Source: Hygrophila difformis (lineage: Eukaryota; Streptophyta; Magnoliopsida; Lamiales; Acanthaceae). From it: a stretch of DNA of 64,000 nucleotides. The stretch covers positions 1,860,001 through 1,924,000 of the forward strand of contig JAOANR010000004.1 in assembly GCA_030278955.1 (NCBI GenBank), given 5' to 3'. This document shows, piece by piece, positions 1-11,567 of this stretch (position 1 is its first letter; every line of letters starts with the position of its first letter). The position numbers and the translations under genes are program-made. The notes under the pieces were generated by a model. That model was given only the letters and a program-made list of their open reading frames with translations, had not been told where the DNA came from and did not search any database.

Positions 1-1487
1 CGCTTCTCATCTTGTTCATCAAGAAAAATTTCCAAGCGGGCCGCTTTCTCGGCCAGCTGGGCAAGATCGGATGAATCCTGCATAATTAAACGTTCTTTCA
101 ACTTTGGCAACATATTTGCCACCGCAATATTGACTACCTCCCTATTAGGGATTGCCGTAGTGCATCGACTTTTAAGTCGCTGTAGTCTGTTAATAAATGT
201 GCTTGCCGTCTCATCGGCAAATTGCTTTGCATTGGTAAGGTCTGCGAGACTCACTTGTGTCGACGGTATATAGAATCTGCCATGGAATGCTCGCTCCAGT
301 TCGTCCCAATTTTGAATTGAGTTAGCCCGCAACGATACATACCATGCATAGGCAGGTCCAGTAAGGGATAAACTGAACAGTCTCAACTTCAGCCAATCGT
401 TGGCCGCCGCTTCACCACACTGGGTGATGAACCTGCCCACATGCTCTATAGTAGACTTGCCATCGTCCCCTAAGAATGTGGTGAATTCGGGCATCTTGAA
501 GCCCCTTGGATATGGTTGCATGGTATCTACCCAATCAGGGTAAGGTTTCATGTAGGTAGGCCGCTCCATCGGCCTTAGTTGAATCCCAAAATGTTGTTGC
601 ATCACGTCTGCCAGCAACTCGGGTGAGACCGACGCTGTCTGTGCAGGAGGCATGGCGATTGTGGGAGGTGTGGCAGGTGTCGAAGCCACTCCATTTGGTA
701 GTGGCGCCTGCCCCCCTTGCGTTGGCGGTATCCAACTAGGCTTCGGTACGGGCGCCAGTACTGGCACGGCGACTGCGGAAGATATAGCCGGTGTCGAAGC
801 CACTCCATATGGTTTTGGTGCCACTTGCCCCCCTTGCGTTGGTGGCATCCAACTAGGGTTCGATAGTGCCGGTACTGGTGAGTAGTCAACCACATAAGGT
901 GTGGTGAGAACGTTCGGCACAAGGGGCGCCGTTTGACAAGGTGGCATGCCAGATCCACCGGAGGCCGTTGGACAGCCGGGTGAAACACTGGAGGCCATCA
1001 AATACCCTGGCGATGCATAGATCGGCACTGGAGGTGCCGCATAACCAAAGTTCGGCATGCTAGGTGCCGCTGGAGTGAAGGAATAAGCCGTCTGATGTGA
1101 AAATGGGAAGAGGCTAGCCGGGCTGTTTCCGGACTCCGGGAGTGGCGACTGGCCATATGCGGTTCCCCAAACCCTTTGTTGGCCGTCTGCCGGCCTCGGG
1201 CATGGGAGACTGCGCGGCACATTCATGTCGTTTGCAGGAACAGTTTTATCTTGCTGAGTACGCAAGGAACTGCAAATTCTATCTGTTTGGTCGGCTATGG
1301 CAGACCGCAACACATCCACTAAGTGCTTTGTGACTAAAGGCATGAACTCGGCCATCGATTCTGTCATCGATAGCCGCACTTGCTCGGACAGTGCAGGGGT
1401 TTGTATTATACCCTGTTGCGATTGAGAGGTGCTTTCTACCGCTTCATCGGTAGGCGCTCTAAGTGGCATCTTTTCATGTAGAGACAT
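1..1487 (-). CDS. Gag polyprotein of Ty3/gypsy element (partial)
   Basis: An uninterrupted minus-strand frame runs from ATG 1485-1487 to the left edge, at least 495 codons. I checked it codon by codon and found no stop. The first ~300 residues are rich in Pro, Ala, Ser and Gly and contain a repeated block (PPTQGGQ followed by GVASTPA, twice, about 660-870). Then comes a typical retrotransposon gag (capsid) domain with the signatures KMPEFTTFLGDDGKS, HVGRFITQCGE and LTGPAYAWY, ending near a Leu/Lys-rich helical stretch at the edge. Gag assembles the virus-like particle that packages element RNA. The zinc knuckle and protease would lie beyond the window. The intact frame suggests a fairly young copy. 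Confidence 0.85.
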   Translation of the reverse strand, partial: MSLHEKMPLRAPTDEAVESTSQSQQGIIQTPALSEQVRLSMTESMAEFMPLVTKHLVDVLRSAIADQTDRICSSLRTQQDKTVPANDMNVPRSLPCPRPADGQQRVWGTAYGQSPLPESGNSPASLFPFSHQTAYSFTPAAPSMPNFGYAAPPVPIYASPGYLMASSVSPGCPTASGGSGMPPCQTAPLVPNVLTTPYVVDYSPVPALSNPSWMPPTQGGQVAPKPYGVASTPAISSAVAVPVLAPVPKPSWIPPTQGGQAPLPNGVASTPATPPTIAMPPAQTASVSPELLADVMQQHFGIQLRPMERPTYMKPYPDWVDTMQPYPRGFKMPEFTTFLGDDGKSTIEHVGRFITQCGEAAANDWLKLRLFSLSLTGPAYAWYVSLRANSIQNWDELERAFHGRFYIPSTQVSLADLTNAKQFADETASTFINRLQRLKSRCTTAIPNREVVNIAVANMLPKLKERLIMQDSSDLAQLAEKAARLEIFLDEQDEK

Positions 1488-1572
1488 TTCTTCAAATTTC
1501 TGATTAAAATTAACAACTTTTCCGGATCTGAGACGCATACACTATTCGGAGCGGATATGGTTTTCACTTCGT

Positions 1573-1590
1573 GTCCCGCTGGGCGTGCCA
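1573..1590 (-). other. tRNA primer-binding site (PBS)
   Basis: On the minus strand the sequence TGGCACGCCCAGCGGGAC begins three bases after the LTR 3' end. Starting with TGG (complement of a tRNA CCA end) at this spacing is diagnostic of a PBS. I did not identify the tRNA. Confidence 0.7.
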
Positions 1591-1593
1591 ATT

Positions 1594-2557
1594 TGTTAAC
1601 GGTGAAATTTGGGAGAAAAGATTTCTCTTTTATTGATGAACTTAGAGGAAGGATTACAAGAAAAATGGAGGAAAGATTACAGGAATTGAAAGGGAAAACT
1701 GTAAAGGAATCGAAAAGTACTGAAAGCTGTAAAGTACAGGAAAGCAATAAAGAAAGTAAAGAAAAATAAAGACGGCTTCTTGAGAAGAATTGGAGATGTC
1801 CCGCAAGTCGGCCTAGGTTACACATATATAGTGGTGAGTGATGAGAGCCTTCAAGTTGCACAATCTCTCGTGTTGATTTGTTTCCTTCTAGACCGCTCTC
1901 TCTGATTTGTTTCCTTAACTGAGGGCCTCCATCCTGATTCTTGGCCTCCATCCTTGATCTTGGCCTCCATCCTAGGGCTGGCCTCCATCCTACGTCTTGG
2001 CCTCCATCCTAGGGTTGGCCTCCATCCTAGGGTTAGTCTCCATCTTGTTTGGCCTCCATGGCCTCCACCCTTACAGACGGCCTCCACCATCTCTTTGGGC
2101 CTCCATGGCCTCCACCCATACAGACGGCCTCCATCCTTACGGACGGCCTCCACCATCTCTTTGGGCCTCCATCTACGCGGCCTCCCTCTTCTGGGCTGTC
2201 TACGCGGCCTCCCTCTTCCGGGCTGTGTCTACGCGGCCTCTCTCTTCCGGGCTGTGTCTACGCGGCCTCCCTCTTCCGGGCTGTGTCTACGCGGCCTCCC
2301 TCTTCCGGGCTGTGTCTACGCGGCCTCCCTCTTCCGGATATATTTTACCCAATTGGGCTAATTTATTCAGACAAGCAGCTCCATTGGGCCTAATATATAT
2401 TTTTGTCAGGTTAACAATAAAATACAACATTTTTGACAAGCACAATCCGAAATATTTGACGGGCTGTTATTCAAACATTATTGCTTCTTTTGATTGCGGC
2501 TTTCTGTCGGTAATCACTTTGCCGCTTCTTTGGACTGAATGAGTCTAACGTTTAACA
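1594..2557 (-). repeat. 5' LTR of the Ty3/gypsy element
   Basis: The LTR is 964 bp with TG...CA termini and abuts the PBS. A TATA-like stretch (around 1822-1832, minus strand) lies about 230 bp from the LTR end next to the PBS, where a U3/R promoter would be. The half farther from the PBS is largely made of GGCCTCC-containing tandem repeats, listed separately. Confidence 0.75.
1918..2337. repeat. GGCCTCC minisatellites inside the LTR
   Basis: Two adjacent arrays share the core GGCCTCC. From about 1918 to 2172 units of roughly 18-20 bp (GGCCTCCATCCTAGGGCT and variants) recur many times. From 2173 to 2337 a 29-bp unit beginning CTACGCGGCCTCC recurs about six times, nearly identical. Forward ORFs across this stretch are low-complexity artefacts of the repeat. 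Confidence 0.9.
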
Positions 2558-3363
2558 ATTACACTGTCCATCAAGTTTCTAATTAGATTTTATCTAAACT
2601 ACGTACTGGTGCACCTTCACCATCTTTCTTCTTTTTTTAATCGTTTCCATCTAATTAATGTCGGAATGTTAAGTGTTTAATTCTTATCATGACATGTATG
2701 TGTTGTCCCCTTCGTGGATTTGGAGTCGGCTGATTGTCAAAACTTTTAATGTCTTTGCCCAAGATTTTGATCTTGGAAGAATATGCCTTGTCTTTTTATA
2801 TATGTTTCAAAGTTCTTTTATGGATAAGGCATTAATTGTAATTCTTGGGACACCCACAAAATGAATTAACATGGAGGCAATATCTCCGATCCAGAATAGC
2901 TCTAAAACAGATACTACATAAATAAATAAATAATTACAAAGAAAGAAAGAAAGAAAGAAATAGGAGGCATTACATTCAACACGTCCATATATATAGTGAT
3001 CAAGTGGAAATGTGACAAAGCAAATAAAAGGAAACAAGAATATATTGAAAGTATATATGGCACTAGGCTACCAAGATATATCAAAAGTCCAAAATGCATT
3101 TCCCTATCATATGCCCCTCCTCTTGACATTTCTTTTTCCCTTTGGAATAGATGAGGAGATTCACATTCAAGTGCCTAGCTACCTATAATATAAGCATTTG
3201 CCCCTCGCACACTTAAACTGTCATTCACGTTTTCATCAAACAGATATTTTTATTCTCTAAACTGAAACCCTAACAATTACTTTTTGGTAAATTGTCTCAG
3301 TTGTATATATATGTGTGTATGTCAATTGAAATATTAGTTATATTTCTGCATGAGACTTAATAA
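2558..3363. other. LBD 3' flank, no gene seen
   Basis: Unique AT-rich sequence between the gypsy LTR and the LBD stop codon. It holds a short (GAAA)n microsatellite near 2938-2960. No coding feature is supported. Confidence 0.6.
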
Positions 3364-4966
3364 TCATGTCCAAAGTGGCTCCCAAGCCGTGCCTAAAACA
3401 TTCTCATCCAAAAAGAATGGCGGGTTCTCATGGAAAGGCAGTACTGGTGATTGTGGCAGCGCGAGTTCTTGGTCATTTTGTGTTGAAATTTGCTCGCAAA
3501 TTAGGTCGAACAACTTGGAATTTTGGCATCGCATGTTTAGGAGTTCGGCTTGTGCTTTGGCCAATTCAGCTTGGAGCTCACTTATTTGGTTTTGAAGGTG
3601 ACAAATCGCGCCTGCACTACCATACACCGGATTCCTCAACCTAGCATTCGCTTCGTACACCATGCTATTAACTGCATCGCCTCGTTGAGACTCGGGAAGT
3701 TCCTACGAATTAATATCAATAAAAGAAAGATTAAGACATTTTTTTTGGAGGAGCCATAGACTGGGAAAGGGGTGGTGGGAGCCCATGCCACACAATTACA
3801 AAGGGAATAAAAGGGAGGGATAAGAGGTCGGTGGGGAATCGAACCTCCAACCTTCCGTTGGAAGTCAAGGGACTTAACCACTTGGGCTAAATCCTCATCC
3901 CCAAGATTAAGACATCAATATTGATCTAATAATATGCATGGTTGAGCCATGCATGTAATAAAGTGTGTGTGTGTGTGTTTTTGTTTTTGTTTTTTTTTTT
4001 TTTTGGGAGAAAATAAAGCTATGCAAGTGTATGAGGTATATATAGCATAAGTTTAGCTTCTTATATAACTAATTATATATAAAGAGTCTATTGTGAAGAC
4101 ATTTAGTATGTATTAATATGTGCACGTTTTTGTGTGTTCTAGTCATCTTCTTCATTCTTTAAATAAGAAGTTATGCAGTATTTCTTTCTATGAATTATGC
4201 TCTGCTAATCTCACATGGTGGAAACATTTATGCAATAAAAGTAAGGTCATGATTTGTTAGGTGTTACCTAGCTGCTCCCATTGACCCTTAAATAAGAAAT
4301 AAGAATATCCTTTTCAGATCAGAAGAAAGGTATGAACTCTGCAGTTTGAGTTAATTAAAATGGGAAATTAAACTTATTGAAGTCAAGCAAACTATTTTAG
4401 AAGAAAAAATAAAAAGTCATAAATTATACCAAGTCTATTTCCGTTTAGTATTCTTGTTTACCTTTTGAGGGATAATGTATAGTCATAAATTAATACAACG
4501 TAATTTAGAATTTTTAACCTTAGGGTGATAATAATGTACTACTATAGTTTATTTGGAGTGGTATTTTTATTTTATGAGCCACACACACAAATACAATGAA
4601 GGAAATTTATCATCATAACAGAATATTGTTAATTACCTGCAGCAATTTAATAATGTTGCTGGCTCCAAAAACCTTATGAGCAATGGTGAATTTCATCGGT
4701 TCTGTGGGCGGGAAATAAGGCGCGAGCACGCACTTGTCGACGCAGCGTCGCCGGAGGATCTTGCAAGCGGCGCACGGGCTGAGAACCACCGGTGGTGTTG
4801 TGGTGGAGGGTGTGGTCGAAGCCGAAGAGGTAGGGGATGAAGAACAAGAGGATGGAGATAGGGAGGAGGATGGAAAGCCTTCTCCGGCCACTGCGGCGGC
4901 GGCGGCGGAGACCGGAATGGCAATGGCTGCCGGAGAAGTGATTGGGGAGAGTTTTGTGTGATCCAT
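3364..4966 (-). CDS. LBD1/LBD11: LOB-domain transcription factor, LBD1/LBD11-like, two exons
   Basis: The model joins exon 1 (4966-4637) and exon 2 (3702-3364), giving 222 aa. The intron has a GTAATT donor and a GTAG acceptor and sits in phase 0 after the conserved GAS-block end (KLLQ|ELPESQ), the usual LBD intron position. The class I LOB domain is complete: the C-block CAACKILRRRCVDKC (CX2CX6CX3C), the GAS block beginning FGASNIIK, and the coiled-coil L-X6-L-X3-L-X6-L in exon 2. A low-complexity Ala/Ser/Pro/Thr N-terminus precedes it. LBD proteins are plant-specific nuclear DNA-binding regulators of organ boundary and meristem or vascular development. The LBD1/LBD11 assignment rests on the C-block and exon-2 similarity. 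This is the only conventional host gene in the left part. Confidence 0.93.
3740..3902 (-). mobile_element. tRNA-derived SINE in the LBD intron
   Basis: Read on the minus strand, the ~163-bp insert starts with a tRNA-like head: A-box-like TTTAGCCCAAGTGGTTAAG and B-box GGTTCGATTCC at tRNA-like spacing. It ends in an A-run (T-run on plus, from 3740). It is flanked by perfect 13-bp direct repeats AAGATTAAGACAT (3727-3739 and 3903-3915). An internal Pol III promoter, poly-A tail and TSD define a SINE. It sits in the same orientation as the gene. Confidence 0.9.
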
Positions 4967-5017
4967 AAGTATATATTATTGATTTGAGGATGGAAGACAA
5001 GCAGTGACGACAGGGTC

Positions 5018-5025
5018 TATATATA
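5018..5025 (-). promoter_or_regulatory. Putative TATA box of the LBD gene
   Basis: TATATATA on the minus strand, about 50 bases upstream of the ATG at 4966. Position and sequence fit a core promoter, though the 5' UTR would be short. Confidence 0.45.
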
Positions 5026-5237
5026 CTTGTTACAGAATAGAGAGACTGTGTGTGTAATTAATGAATGAAAACGTGTGAGATCGAGTGTACTAGTGATTTG
5101 TCAACGTAAATTTAGGGTATCCATTTTTGTCGTCTTATTATGTTGTGCTGTCTGTCCTTTGGTATGAAAACAGTATCATGTACTCTTACATTCTCGTCAA
5201 AATTTACCTATCGTCAACATAAATTAATTAATATAAA

Positions 5238-5507
5238 TACTACTCCTCTGTCCCATTTAATATGTCTTATTTTATTTCTGCACATAATTCAATGCAATTT
5301 TTTTAATCGTTAATATCTCAAAATATGTACAACAAAAATTATACTATAAAATATATTTTCTAGAACTATTTGATTATACGATTCTAACAAGACTCAAATT
5401 GACTATTTTTTCAAATATATAATTACAATAAAACTAAGTTAAAGTTGAACAATTAACAGTGTCAAAAAGTCAAACAGAACACGTTACTTGGGACGGGAGG
5501 AGTAGTA
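5238..5507. mobile_element. Stowaway-like MITE (Tc1/mariner type)
   Basis: About 270 bp, AT-rich, with terminal inverted repeats TACTACTCCTCTGTCCCA at the left and the near-complement TGGGACGGGAGGAGTAGTA at the right. These resemble the plant Stowaway consensus (CTCCCTCCGTCCC) next to TA. No coding capacity. It lies ~270 bp upstream of the LBD start. Confidence 0.8.
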
Positions 5508-5584
5508 TATAATAGAAAATAAAAATACCCTTTAGAAAAATGCATATTGGGAAGTCGTACTATATAATAAGTTTTTATTTAATT

Positions 5585-6520
5585 TGTTAGTTCCTATATT
5601 TTGAGACAACGTGTTCCACTCCGATGATGAACACTAGATAGGATCCCACCCCTTAGTCTTATCCGCATGATATACTTGGCAAGAAATCCTTGTGATCGGA
5701 TAGAGTCGACTCTGCATGGCAAGGCGCGTTCCCCAAACGGTCAACTTTCATTTCCTTACGATGGGGGACCGAGTTATGGCAAGAGCATCTTCCGATCCAA
5801 AGGAAATGGGTCGGCTATGGAAGGAGGAAGATTTCGTGGGATAGTTTGATTCCCTTCCATAGCAATGGGATTTCGAGCATCCTTTTAAGAAGGACAAATT
5901 GCAGTGGAAGTGCAGTGATTCTAATCATCTTTCTTGAGAGCCTCTGCAATTGAGAAATCCATATTCAATCTCTTCATCTTGTCCGAGAGTTTCATCTATC
6001 GTATGAAAGAGATTGCCTCTTGAGTGTTCATTGGCTTCATCGTGCACATCGTACCCTTGATTGATCTTGACACTTTCAATCAAGGAATTCACTCAAGTTC
6101 GTGTCAACAAAAAGATACTGCCTTCATCGTTGCATCAAAGGATGATCTTTTACAGGTTCACTCAAGGGAAACTTGGAGAAGGAGTCTTCAAAGGGTCAAA
6201 GAAGAATCGGAGCATTCTCACCAGAAAAGGGAGTTTCTGGTACCATCGATCATCAGCTTGGGTGTTGGAGTAAAAGATTACTTGTTCACTATTGTTTGTG
6301 TTATAACGTGGTGTTCGAACACATAGTGGAACTCTCCTGGATTGGTATCCCCCAGACGTAAGCCTTGGGCCGAACTGAGTCAATAACTCTCTATTTGTTC
6401 TTGTTTCTTTTCTGCACTTATCTATTGCCATTAACTAACCCTCTAATAATCTATTTAAGTGTGTGTTTGAACAAACAGTTGTGATTAAGGATCTTAGTCT
6501 TGGCGTAAGTGGGACTAACA
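5585..6520 (+). repeat. 5' LTR of copia element 1
   Basis: 936 bp, TGTTAGTTCC...GGGACTAACA, repeated at 14379-15315 with about 3% differences. A diverged relative forms the LTR of the second copia element at 54825-55796. Short ORFs inside it are not genes. Confidence 0.95.
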
Positions 6521-6522
6521 AG

Positions 6523-6534
6523 TGGTATCAGAGC
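6523..6534 (+). other. PBS, initiator tRNA-Met type
   Basis: TGGTATCAGAGC two bases after the 5' LTR, the standard plant copia primer site complementary to tRNA-iMet. Confidence 0.93.
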
Positions 6535-6567
6535 GCACACACCTTCGGGTGAGATCCAAGCGTCAAG

Positions 6568-8277
6568 ATGAGTCGTGAAGGAGGAAACATTTCTAGGCCA
6601 CCTTTGCTGGATGGAACAAACTTTTCCTATTGGAAAACCAGAATGTAGGCTTTTCTCATGGCCATTGATGAAGGAGTATGGGATGCCGTGGAATCCAAGT
6701 TCGAGCGTCCCACTGTCGAGGACAATGAAGGTGTCAAGACATCGAAACCTAAGGACAAATGGACTGCTGAAGAAAAGACTCTATCCTTCATGAACTCAAA
6801 GGCTCTCAATGCTATCTTCAACGGGGTTACTGAAGAGCAATACAAGCTTATCTCCTCGTGTGACACGGCTTATGATGCATGGGCAGTACTGGTAAACTCC
6901 CATGAATGTATGGCTTCTGTTAGATCTTCCAAGTTGATTTCTATAGAATCACAATTTCACAAACTTATCATGGATGAAAATGAAAGTATTGTTAGTTATG
7001 TTGGTAGAATTCGTGACTTGATCAACCAGGCACATCAACTTGGGAAGACCTATTCCCAGCAAGAGTTGGTGAGGAAGATTGTTGGAACAATTTCTGACAG
7101 GTTCAATCCCAAGATTGCTGCTCTAGAACTTTACAAGGACTACTCCACTATGCAAGTGGACGAACTAATGGGAATACTTCAATCATGGGAAATGGATCAT
7201 TGCAAGGAAGTTGGAAGCAAAAGCATAGCCTTCAAGGCTGAGTCCAAATTGGTGAGTGACAAGGAAGCCGAGATTGATAGTGACCACAGTGATGATGATG
7301 AGATCTCTCTTCTCACCAAGAGACTTGTCAGACTCCTCAAGAATAAGAAAGGAAAGCAAGGGTATCCTAGCGGAAAGGGCGATGAATCGAACTTCAGGAG
7401 AGACTCCAAAACTAGATCCAAACCCTATGGCAAGGATCAACAGACTGAGGAAAAGCCCAAAGGACCAGAATGCTATTAATGCAGAGGTTTTGGTCACATT
7501 AGGGCAGATTGTGGAAATCTGAAGAAGAAGGAGAAGAAGACCTACCACATTACATTTAGTGATCATGACGAGGGACCTGATTGCAGTGAAGGAGAATCTG
7601 AGCATGGGATTGCCCTCATGGCACCAGGAACATGGGATTCAGACTCATGTTCGGACACTAAGTCACAACATGGTATCGCTTCTAACCCTGTAAATAATGA
7701 TTTCTCTGATAATGATTGTTCGTCTCTTAGAAGTAAAGAGGCAGATATAATAGAGCGTCTCACGGACCTCTACAATGAAGTATTCGAAAGGCTGGAAACT
7801 TCAATGACTGAGATAGAAGATCTGCAAAGAACCAATCAGGATCTTAGAAACGAGATTGAGAGGCTCTTGGGTGAAAACAAGGACTTACTGTCTAAAGCTG
7901 AAGTGGTGTCCATTCACGTGACAGAACTCGAGGCTGGAATACTCTATGAGAAAGAGGAAAAGGAGAAGATTTCTTCCAAGCATGATCTTCTGATTGTGGA
8001 AATCACTGATCTCAGGGAGAAACTCAACAAATCCAAAAAGATTCTGTCGGACATGAATAAAGGCAAGGCCAAACTTGATGATGCTTTAGCAGCTGGGAAA
8101 TCTCATGGGAACAGACAAGGACTTGGATACAGCAACTTCGGCTCCGCCTCTACCTCAAAGGGGAAAACTAAGTTCATAGCAGGAGGCCAGTTCAATGACA
8201 GAATACCCAATCAGACCACTAGGACCTTTCATAAAGGTTCCAAGGCCCCTGGCAGAAGAAGGAGTATGTTCAAATGA
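6568..8277 (+). pseudogene. copia element 1 gag (with CCHC), interrupted by three stops
   Basis: One reading frame starts at ATG 6568 and is broken by TAG 6646-6648, TAA 7477-7479 and TGA 8275-8277. Homology continues through all three. The N-terminal part (to ~7200) is a UBN2-type copia gag. The TAA falls inside the zinc knuckle, where the Gln codon of a CYQC-type motif would be, followed by CRGFGHIRADC. Residues encoded at 7740-8090 form a Glu/Lys-rich coiled coil, typical of long Sirevirus gag proteins. A second zinc-knuckle-like CX2C...H...C follows at 8296-8335. At least the second and third stops fit single C-to-T changes (CAA to TAA, CGA to TGA). Confidence 0.9.
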
Positions 8278-11200
8278 CCTCTTGTTTGTGATTATTGCAG
8301 GTTTCGAGGTCACAAGACCGACCACTGTCGAAAGATTATCAAGGATCTCCTTGAAGGAAGACCTGTTACCTGGCCAAATGAAGATCTAAAGAAGAGGATT
8401 TCCATAAGGCGCGAGTGGGTTGCTAAATATTCTGCCAGGTGTTATGTTGCCTTCCTGTCCTCTAGACAAAAGGATAAAAGTGCAACTTGGTACTTCGATA
8501 GTGGTTGTTCGAGGCATATGACAGGAGACAAAGATGTCCTTAAACCGTTCAAAGATGTTGGTGGTGGATCGGTTATTTTTGGAAATGGTAAGAAAGGTCG
8601 TCTCTCCGGACAAGGAACTCTCCACGGAAATGGTCTGCCCAAGCTCAACAATGTCTACTATGTGGAAGGACTACATGCTAATCTCATAAGCATGTCAACT
8701 ATGTGATGAGGATTTGACTGTATCCTTTAACAAAAAATATTGTGAAGTTCTTGATCCTAACAATGTGTGCGTCATGAGGGGACTAAGATCTCGGAATGAC
8801 TGCTATTTACTTGTTCAAACCTGTAATTTTGTGAAGGATGCAGGAGGTTCCCGAAATCTACTTTGGCATGAGAAATTAGGTCATCTGAACTTCAGAGATC
8901 TAATCAAACTGAGCAGAACAGGAGCCGTTCGTGGACTTCCAGACCTAAAGAAACACGCCTCGGATTTCTGTGAAGACTGTGCCAAGAACAAACAAACTCG
9001 TGTGTCCCATCCCGTAACTGAACACAATGCGACAACACACTGTCTGGAACTCTTACATATGGACCTCATTGGACCAACCAAAATTCCTAGTCTGGGAGGT
9101 AAACGGTATATATTCGTATGTGTAGATGATTTTTCCAGATATACGTGGGTTGACTTTCTCAGGGAAAAGAGCGAAGCCTTCAAGGTCTTTATGAAGCTGT
9201 GCAATCAAATTTTGAACGAAAAAGAATGCAAAGTGAAGAGAATCCGCAGTGATCATGGGAAGGAATTCGAAAATCAAGCATTCGATGATTACTGTTCCAG
9301 CCTTGGAATCAAACACGAGTTTTCAGCACCAAAAACTCCCCAGCACAACGGAGTGGTAGAGAGGAAGAACTGCAACTTGCAAGAAATGACACGTGTCATG
9401 ATAAACTCCAAGAAGGTTCTGGAATTTCTCTGGGCAGAAGCAATCAACACAGCGTGCAACATGATAAATCGAGTGTACATCAGGCCCAAAACACTCATGA
9501 CCCCATATGAATTATGGAAGGGTAAAAAGACTTCAATATCATATTTTCACATTTTTGGTTGCAAGTGTTTTGTGCTTAATGACAGGGAACACACCGGGAA
9601 GTTCAAGGAGAAAAGTGACGAAGGTATTTTTGTTGGGTATTCAACTTCAAGCAAAGCCTTCGGAGTGTACAACTCTAGAACAAGGAAGGTAATTGAATCC
9701 ACAAATGTCATTGTGGAAGATGCACCCAATAGAGGAGTTCCAGTTGAGTCTCATGAGGAGGATGCGGAAAAAGTCACTCACAATCCTGGTCAAACTCAAC
9801 CTTCATCAGGGGACAAATTGGTAACTACCATTGCTAATAGTGACGAGGTCCAACCCAGTGTGCAAACACTAGTTGGAACACCGTCCCAGTCAGAAGCTGC
9901 AGCACCCCAAGTCAGAATCCATCGTAATCACAATCTAGAGGATGTTATTGGGGATGTACTCGAAGATCGGAGAACTCGAGTTAAGAAGAAGATCGACTAT
10001 AGAGAATTTGCAGGGTTACATTGTTTCACTTCGAGGATCGAACCTTCAAGAGTTGAAGAAGCTCTACAAGATGAAAACTGGATTAATGCCATGCGGGAAG
10101 AACTTTTCCAATTCAAAAGGAATGAAGTATGGACCTTGGTTGAGCGCCCAGATCACACCAACGTCATTGGCACAAAATGGGTTTTCAAGAACAAGAGTGA
10201 CGAGAATGGGAATGTGATTCGTAACAAAGCCAGGCTCGCAGCTCAAGGGTACACCCAAGTGGAAGGAGTGGACTACAGTGAGACCTTTGCACCACTGGCA
10301 AAACTCGAAGCCGTGAGACTACTCCTTGCTATTGCATGCTCGATGGGTTTTAAGCTCTACCAAATGGACGTCAAAAGTGCCTTCCTAAATGGTTGGTTAA
10401 AGGAAGAAGTGTACGTGGAGAAACCTAAAGGGTTCGAAGATGCAGACTTCCCTGACCATGTCTTTCGATTGAACAAAGCTCTCTACGGGCTTAAACAAGC
10501 ACCAAGGGCATGGTACGAGAAGCTTTCAAAATATCTGTTGGAAAATGGATATAGAAGGGGGAGTACAGACAAAACTATGTTCATCAAGGAAGACTCCAAA
10601 GGAATCATCGTGGCTCAAGTCTATGTGGATGATATCGTATTTGGATCAACCTCCCATGTGTTCAAGGACAAGTTCATTGAGACTATGGGTAAGGAATTTG
10701 AGATGAGTATGGTAGGTGAATTAACTTTTTTTTCTTGGTATGCAGGTTACTCAGAAAAAGGAATGAACATTTTTAAATCAATCGAAATATGCCAAAAGTA
10801 TTGTCAAGAAATTCGGGCTGGAGTCCAGCAAGCCAGTTCGAACACCGATTGGAACATCTGACAAACTCCACAAGGATCCGGCAGGGAAGAGTGTTGATCA
10901 AAAGATGTATAGAGGGATCATTGGAAATCTTCTCTATCTCTCAGCAAGCAGACCCGACATCAGTTATGATGTAGGAGTATGTGCCAGATATCAAGCAGAC
11001 CCAAAAGAGTCTTACCTCAAGGCTGCAAAAAGGGTGATCCAATACATTGCTGGAACACTTGATTTGGGCATATGGTACTCCAAGGAATCCAATTTACAAT
11101 TGATAAGATACACTGATGCGGATTGGGCTGGAAATGTCGATGACAGGAAAAGCACCACAGGAGGATGTTTCTATGTTGGGACCAACTTGGTAAGTTGGTA

Positions 11201-11567
11201 TAGCAAAACACAGAACTCGATCTCTCTCTCCACGGCAGAAGTGGAGTATATTGCAACAGGGAGCTGTTGCGCACAGCTCTTATGGATGAGGCAGATGATT
11301 AGTGACTATGGCATTGATCAAAACAAGCTAGTGGTTCTCTGTGACAACATGAGTGCGATAAGCATTTCAAGAAATCCGGTGCAACACAGTCGAACCAAGC
11401 ACATTGATGTTAGACATCATTTCATCCGAGAACTAGTGGAAGATGAAGTAGTGTCACTGGAGTATGTTGGAACACTAGAGCAGAATGCGGACATCTTCAC
11501 CAAAGCTCTAGATGGAGATCGGTTTGAAAAACTAAGGCGGGAACTTGGCCTATGCACCATAGTCTAA
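8278..11567 (+). pseudogene. copia element 1 pol (PR-INT-RT-RNase H), two frameshifts
   Basis: The protease motif WYFDSGCSRHMTG is at about 8488-8525. A frameshift near 8690-8710 moves the reading frame, in which the HHCC zinc finger (LWHEKLGHL ... CEDC), integrase core (HMDLIGPTK, IRSDHGKEF, PQHNGVVERKN) and reverse transcriptase (YQMDVKSAFLNG, YVDDIVFGS) follow to about 10725. There a run of eight T's carries one base too many compared with the expected Phe-Phe-Leu-Gly and shifts frame again. RNase H then reads 10905-11567 with YTDADWAG and ending LGLCTIV. The domain order proves Ty1/copia rather than Ty3/gypsy. The product would reverse-transcribe and integrate the element. This copy cannot make it without correction. 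Confidence 0.93.

Larger units (their letters stand above)
1..2557 (-). mobile_element. Ty3/gypsy LTR retrotransposon, 5' part (runs off left edge)
   Basis: Read on the minus strand, the order is LTR (2557 to 1594), a primer-binding site three bases inside it, and a long gag ORF from 1487 leaving the window. The LTR has the expected TG...CA ends with a short imperfect inverted repeat (TGTTAACG against CGTTTAACA). The bases just outside it, ATTAC at 2558-2562, would be one copy of the target-site duplication, but the other copy is outside the window. Pol is not visible, so the Ty3/gypsy call rests on the gag type (long, proline-rich N-terminus followed by a retrotransposon gag domain), which resembles the Tat/Athila group. 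The lineage is tentative. Confidence 0.8.

Noticed and set aside
3828..3902. A true tRNA gene in the LBD intron
   Set aside because: A and B boxes are present, but the sequence continues into a SINE body with poly-A tail and target-site duplication and does not fold as a complete tRNA.
5667..6361. ORFs within the copia LTRs (also 14461-15121)
   Set aside because: Present in both LTR copies, overlapping promoter/leader sequence, with no conserved protein; not genes.
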